This document shows, one piece after another, positions 5,457-7,333 of a DNA stretch of 7,333 nt. Source of the stretch: Holosporaceae bacterium (GTDB taxonomy: Bacteria > Pseudomonadota > Alphaproteobacteria > UBA3830); NCBI GenBank assembly GCA_031265715.1, contig JAISCG010000158.1, positions 1 to 7,333 on the forward strand. The letters are read 5' to 3'. The stretch's first letter is position 1, and every line of letters begins with the position of its first letter. Both the position numbers and the translations under genes were made by a program. A model generated the notes under the pieces. The model worked only from the letters and a program-made list of their open reading frames with translations, did no database searches and was not told the origin of the DNA.

Positions 5457-6444
5457 TGTATATATTCGCCTTGTATTTTCTTAAATTTTCGGGATTTCTG
5501 AACCATCCTATCGTTTCCCGCAATCCCTCTTCCAAAGAATATCGCGGTTCAAATCCCGTTAATCGCCTGATTTTACCGTTATCGCACCAAAGGCGGTTGA
5601 CCTCGGATTTTTCCGGACGCAACCGATTTTCGTCATGAACAATGCGAACATCGTCCTCGTTCATCAACTTTTTTATCAATTCCGCAACGTCGCCGATCGA
5701 AATTTCATAATTCGATCCGATATTCACGACTTCGCCCGCGGCAGCATCACATTTCGCAAGCTCCGTAAAACCTCTGACAGTATCTTTCACGTAGTTAAAA
5801 TCTCTGGTCGGAGAGAGATCGCCAAGCCTGATCTCTTTTTTTCCGCTCGCAATCTGTGTGATCACCGTCGGAATTACGGCTCGCGCCGATTGCCTCGGAC
5901 CGTAGGTATTAAAGGGACGCGCAATGCACACCGGAAGACCGAAACTTCTGTAAAAACTGTCGGCGATCGCGTCCGCTCCGATTTTTGTCGCGCTGTAGGG
6001 AGATTGCGCCTGCAACGGATGTTTTTCGTCCATGGGAACATATCGAGCCGTCCCGTAAACCTCGCTGGTGGAGGTGACGATAACTTTTTGCACCTCATTT
6101 TCCAGCGCGCCTTGACACACATTCAACGTTCCCTTTATGTTCGTATCAATGTAACTGTCCGGCGCGACATAGGAGTACGGAATCGCGATTAATGCCGCCA
6201 AATGAAAAATTACATCGACGTTTTTGGTGATTTTTTTCATGTAGTGGGCGTCTCGAACATCTCCGCACAAAATTTCAACGTCATTTTTGTGCTCTATATC
6301 TTCCAGCCATCCCCAATTGTTGAACGAATTGTACTGCGCCAGCGCTTTTACACTGTTCGCCCCGGGAATCAAAGCCTCCGTCAGATGCGATCCTATGAAA
6401 CCGTCGGCTCCGGTCACGAGAATATTTTTCTTTTCCGTCTGCAT
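5449..6444 (-). CDS. legB: NAD-dependent sugar epimerase/dehydratase, LegB type (nucleotide-GlcNAc 4,6-dehydratase)
   Basis: This 331-aa extended short-chain dehydrogenase is expected to turn a nucleotide-linked GlcNAc into the 4-keto-6-deoxy sugar used by the LegC-type aminotransferase encoded next to it. Visible are the NAD-binding TGADGFIGS (11-19) and the segment ALAQYNSFNNWGWLEDI (34-50), typical of the LegB-like group. The catalytic stretch TSTSEVYG (124-131) and YSATK (150-154) with Tyr150 and Lys154 follow, then RPFNTYGPRQ (176-185). Ser127 and Glu128 stand where RmlB-type dehydratases have Asp-Glu. The start ATG at 6444 has AAGG (6450-6453) 5 bases upstream. Only 13 bases separate it from the stop of pgsA, and it overlaps legC by 8 bases, so the three genes look like one operon. 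The substrate nucleotide (UDP or GDP) cannot be told from sequence. Confidence 0.85.
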   Translation of the reverse strand: MQTEKKNILVTGADGFIGSHLTEALIPGANSVKALAQYNSFNNWGWLEDIEHKNDVEILCGDVRDAHYMKKITKNVDVIFHLAALIAIPYSYVAPDSYIDTNIKGTLNVCQGALENEVQKVIVTSTSEVYGTARYVPMDEKHPLQAQSPYSATKIGADAIADSFYRSFGLPVCIARPFNTYGPRQSARAVIPTVITQIASGKKEIRLGDLSPTRDFNYVKDTVRGFTELAKCDAAAGEVVNIGSNYEISIGDVAELIKKLMNEDDVRIVHDENRLRPEKSEVNRLWCDNGKIRRLTGFEPRYSLEEGLRETIGWFRNPENLRKYKANIYNV

Positions 6445-6457
6445 AATTACCTTATTT

Positions 6458-7051
6458 TTACCGCATCTTTAATATATCCGATTGTTTTTTATTTTCCGAA
6501 AAAGATTTGTCGGATATCCGCAATATGCCAAATCTCAGGTAGCGAGCCCCGGTGAACACCGTCATCACAACCGCAAACCACAGAAGAATTATTCCGATAC
6601 TCTTCAGCTCCGAAATATCCGGAAACATCGCGGAGCACAGTAAACAGGATATCGAAGCCATCTGCATTGCCGTTTTCCATTTCGCGTATTTTGTGACCGG
6701 AATTATCAACCTCATCTGCGACATAAATTCCCGCAAACCTGAGACAATGATTTCCCGGGCCAATATTATAGCGGCGGCCAGCAGGTGAACTCCGAAGATA
6801 ACTCCGGTTCCGGAAAGCATTAAAAGAATTGTCGAAACCAAAAGTTTGTCCGCAACCGGATCCATAAAACGCCCGAGAGCCGACACCTGTTTGCGTTGCC
6901 GTGCCAAATATCCGTCGAAAAAATCCGTGATACACGCTATGACGAACAAAACTGCGGCCGTAAGGTGCGACCAAAATCCTTCTATAAAAAAACACGCGAC
7001 TATAAAAGGAATCGAAAAAATCCGAGATAACGTTAACAAATTAGGAAACAT
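6458..7051 (-). CDS. pgsA: CDP-diacylglycerol–glycerol-3-phosphate 3-phosphatidyltransferase
   Basis: PgsA joins CDP-diacylglycerol and glycerol-3-phosphate to form phosphatidylglycerophosphate, the first committed step toward phosphatidylglycerol and cardiolipin, in the inner membrane. The complete CDP-alcohol phosphotransferase signature D-G-x2-A-R-x8-G-x3-D-x3-D is present from Asp46 to Asp68 (DGYLAR…GRFMDPVAD). Several hydrophobic segments lie around it (about 12-24, 30-42, 75-98, 130-145 and 155-175). The N-terminal MFPNLLTLSRI is typical of the family. I therefore choose ATG 7051, which has AGAGG 9 bases upstream, giving 197 aa. A GTG start at 7087 would add 12 residues with no family likeness. 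The gene is divergent from proS and heads an operon with the two sugar genes, an unusual partnership. Confidence 0.92.
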   Translation of the reverse strand: MFPNLLTLSRIFSIPFIVACFFIEGFWSHLTAAVLFVIACITDFFDGYLARQRKQVSALGRFMDPVADKLLVSTILLMLSGTGVIFGVHLLAAAIILAREIIVSGLREFMSQMRLIIPVTKYAKWKTAMQMASISCLLCSAMFPDISELKSIGIILLWFAVVMTVFTGARYLRFGILRISDKSFSENKKQSDILKMR

Positions 7052-7151
7052 AAACAAAAACCTCTGCAGCGCCCTCCATGTTAACACAAAAATAATTATT
7101 AATTGAAGTCCTTTTCCTTTTCTTTCCGGGACCTGCGCATGAAAAAAGGGC

Positions 7152-7179
7152 TTGACAACAGAAAATCTGTTGTTTTAGT
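7152..7179 (+). promoter_or_regulatory. Candidate promoter upstream of proS overlapping a palindrome
   Basis: TTGACA (7152-7157) is a perfect -35 box. Sixteen bases later TTTAGT (7174-7179) gives a 4/6 -10 box. The spacer is filled by a 19-base palindrome (7155-7173). The -10 is weak, so this is less certain than the extended -10 promoter that follows it. Confidence 0.45.
7155..7173. promoter_or_regulatory. Perfect 8+3+8 palindrome, possible operator
   Basis: ACAACAGA (7155-7162) and TCTGTTGT (7166-7173) are exact complements around AAA. The palindrome overlaps the end of a consensus -35 box and fills the spacer, a place where a dimeric repressor would block polymerase. As RNA it would be an A/T-rich stem followed by TTT, but no + strand gene ends just upstream, so a terminator role is less likely. 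The regulator is unknown. Confidence 0.45.
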
Positions 7180-7190
7180 TCGATTCTGTG

Positions 7191-7199
7191 TGTTACAAT
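7191..7199 (+). promoter_or_regulatory. Extended -10 promoter for proS
   Basis: TGT-TACAAT (7191-7199) matches the extended -10 pattern TGnTATAAT with one mismatch. A poor -35 (TTGTTT, 7170-7175) lies 18 bases upstream, which an extended -10 can tolerate. Transcription would begin near 7206 and leave a leader of about 20 bases to ATG 7227. Confidence 0.5.
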
Positions 7200-7226
7200 G
7201 CGCTCTGTTCCAATATAGAGGGAGTT

Positions 7227-7333
7227 ATGCTGTTTTCGAGATTTTTCGCCCCTACTTCAAGGGAAGTACCGGCCGACGCCAAGATTGTTTCTCACAGATT
7301 GATGCTGCGATCCGGCATGATTTCACAAACAGC
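7227..7333 (+). CDS. proS: Prolyl-tRNA synthetase (ProS), N-terminal fragment; 3' end outside the window
   Basis: ProS charges tRNA-Pro with proline in the cytoplasm. Only 35 full codons are visible, but they read in the family pattern: SRFFAPTSREVPADAK (4-19), then IVSHRLMLRSGMI (20-32). This resembles the start of bacterial prolyl-tRNA synthetases, where a conserved S(H)xLMLRAGMI stretch opens the class II core. The ATG at 7227 is preceded by GAGGG (7218-7222) at 4 bases. The gene faces away from pgsA, and the 175 bases between the two starts hold the candidate promoters and palindrome. The rest of the enzyme, including class II motifs 2 and 3 and the anticodon-binding domain, lies beyond the window. 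Confidence 0.87.
   Translation, partial: MLFSRFFAPTSREVPADAKIVSHRLMLRSGMISQT

Noticed and set aside
5635..6192. 185-codon open frame on the + strand inside the LegB-like gene
   Set aside because: It is antisense to an intact dehydratase, arginine-rich and without motifs. No ribosome site was seen.

Overview
The window looks like a chromosomal segment of an alphaproteobacterium. The reasons are the fabH–ihfA gene pair, an alphaproteobacterial-style FabI (HAIAFSDKNEL region) and a proS N-terminus of the short bacterial type. Dispersed inverted repeats built on a TCATTGCGAG core and small duplicated secreted-protein genes would suit a host-associated lineage (Holosporales/Rickettsiales-like). 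That placement is inference from style, not proof.

Layout. (1) Positions 2-1605, + strand: a tight fatty-acid/nucleoid operon made of the 3' end of fabH, an IHF-alpha/HU-type gene (ihfA) and a complete fabI. (2) Positions about 1562-3137: a tandem segmental duplication. Each unit begins with the last codons of fabI and carries a strong sigma70-type promoter (17-bp spacer) and a gene for a small predicted lipoprotein. The first lipoprotein has 197 aa. The second has 125 aa, is internally shorter and is cut by a nonsense codon. The second unit is interrupted by a MITE-like insertion with terminal and internal inverted repeats. (3) Positions 3258-4244, + strand: an HSL-type alpha/beta hydrolase with an intact catalytic triad. 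Its last codons lie in a second copy of the same repeat family. (4) Positions 4332-7051, - strand: an apparent operon pgsA–legB–legC, that is, phosphatidylglycerophosphate synthase followed by a nucleotide-sugar dehydratase and a DegT-family aminotransferase of the legionaminic-acid type. (5) Positions 7052-7333: a divergent control region with a perfect palindrome between promoter elements, then the start of proS.

How the genes fit together. FabH starts and FabI completes each round of type II fatty-acid synthesis, and PgsA uses CDP-diacylglycerol made from those acyl chains. LegB and LegC would together turn a nucleotide-linked GlcNAc into a 4-amino-4,6-dideoxy sugar for a surface glycan. 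The remaining genes of such a pathway are not in the window. No RNA gene, CRISPR array or transposase gene was found. The least ordinary part is the duplicated lipoprotein locus with its inserted repeat, plus the sister repeat that forms the ends of two convergent genes.
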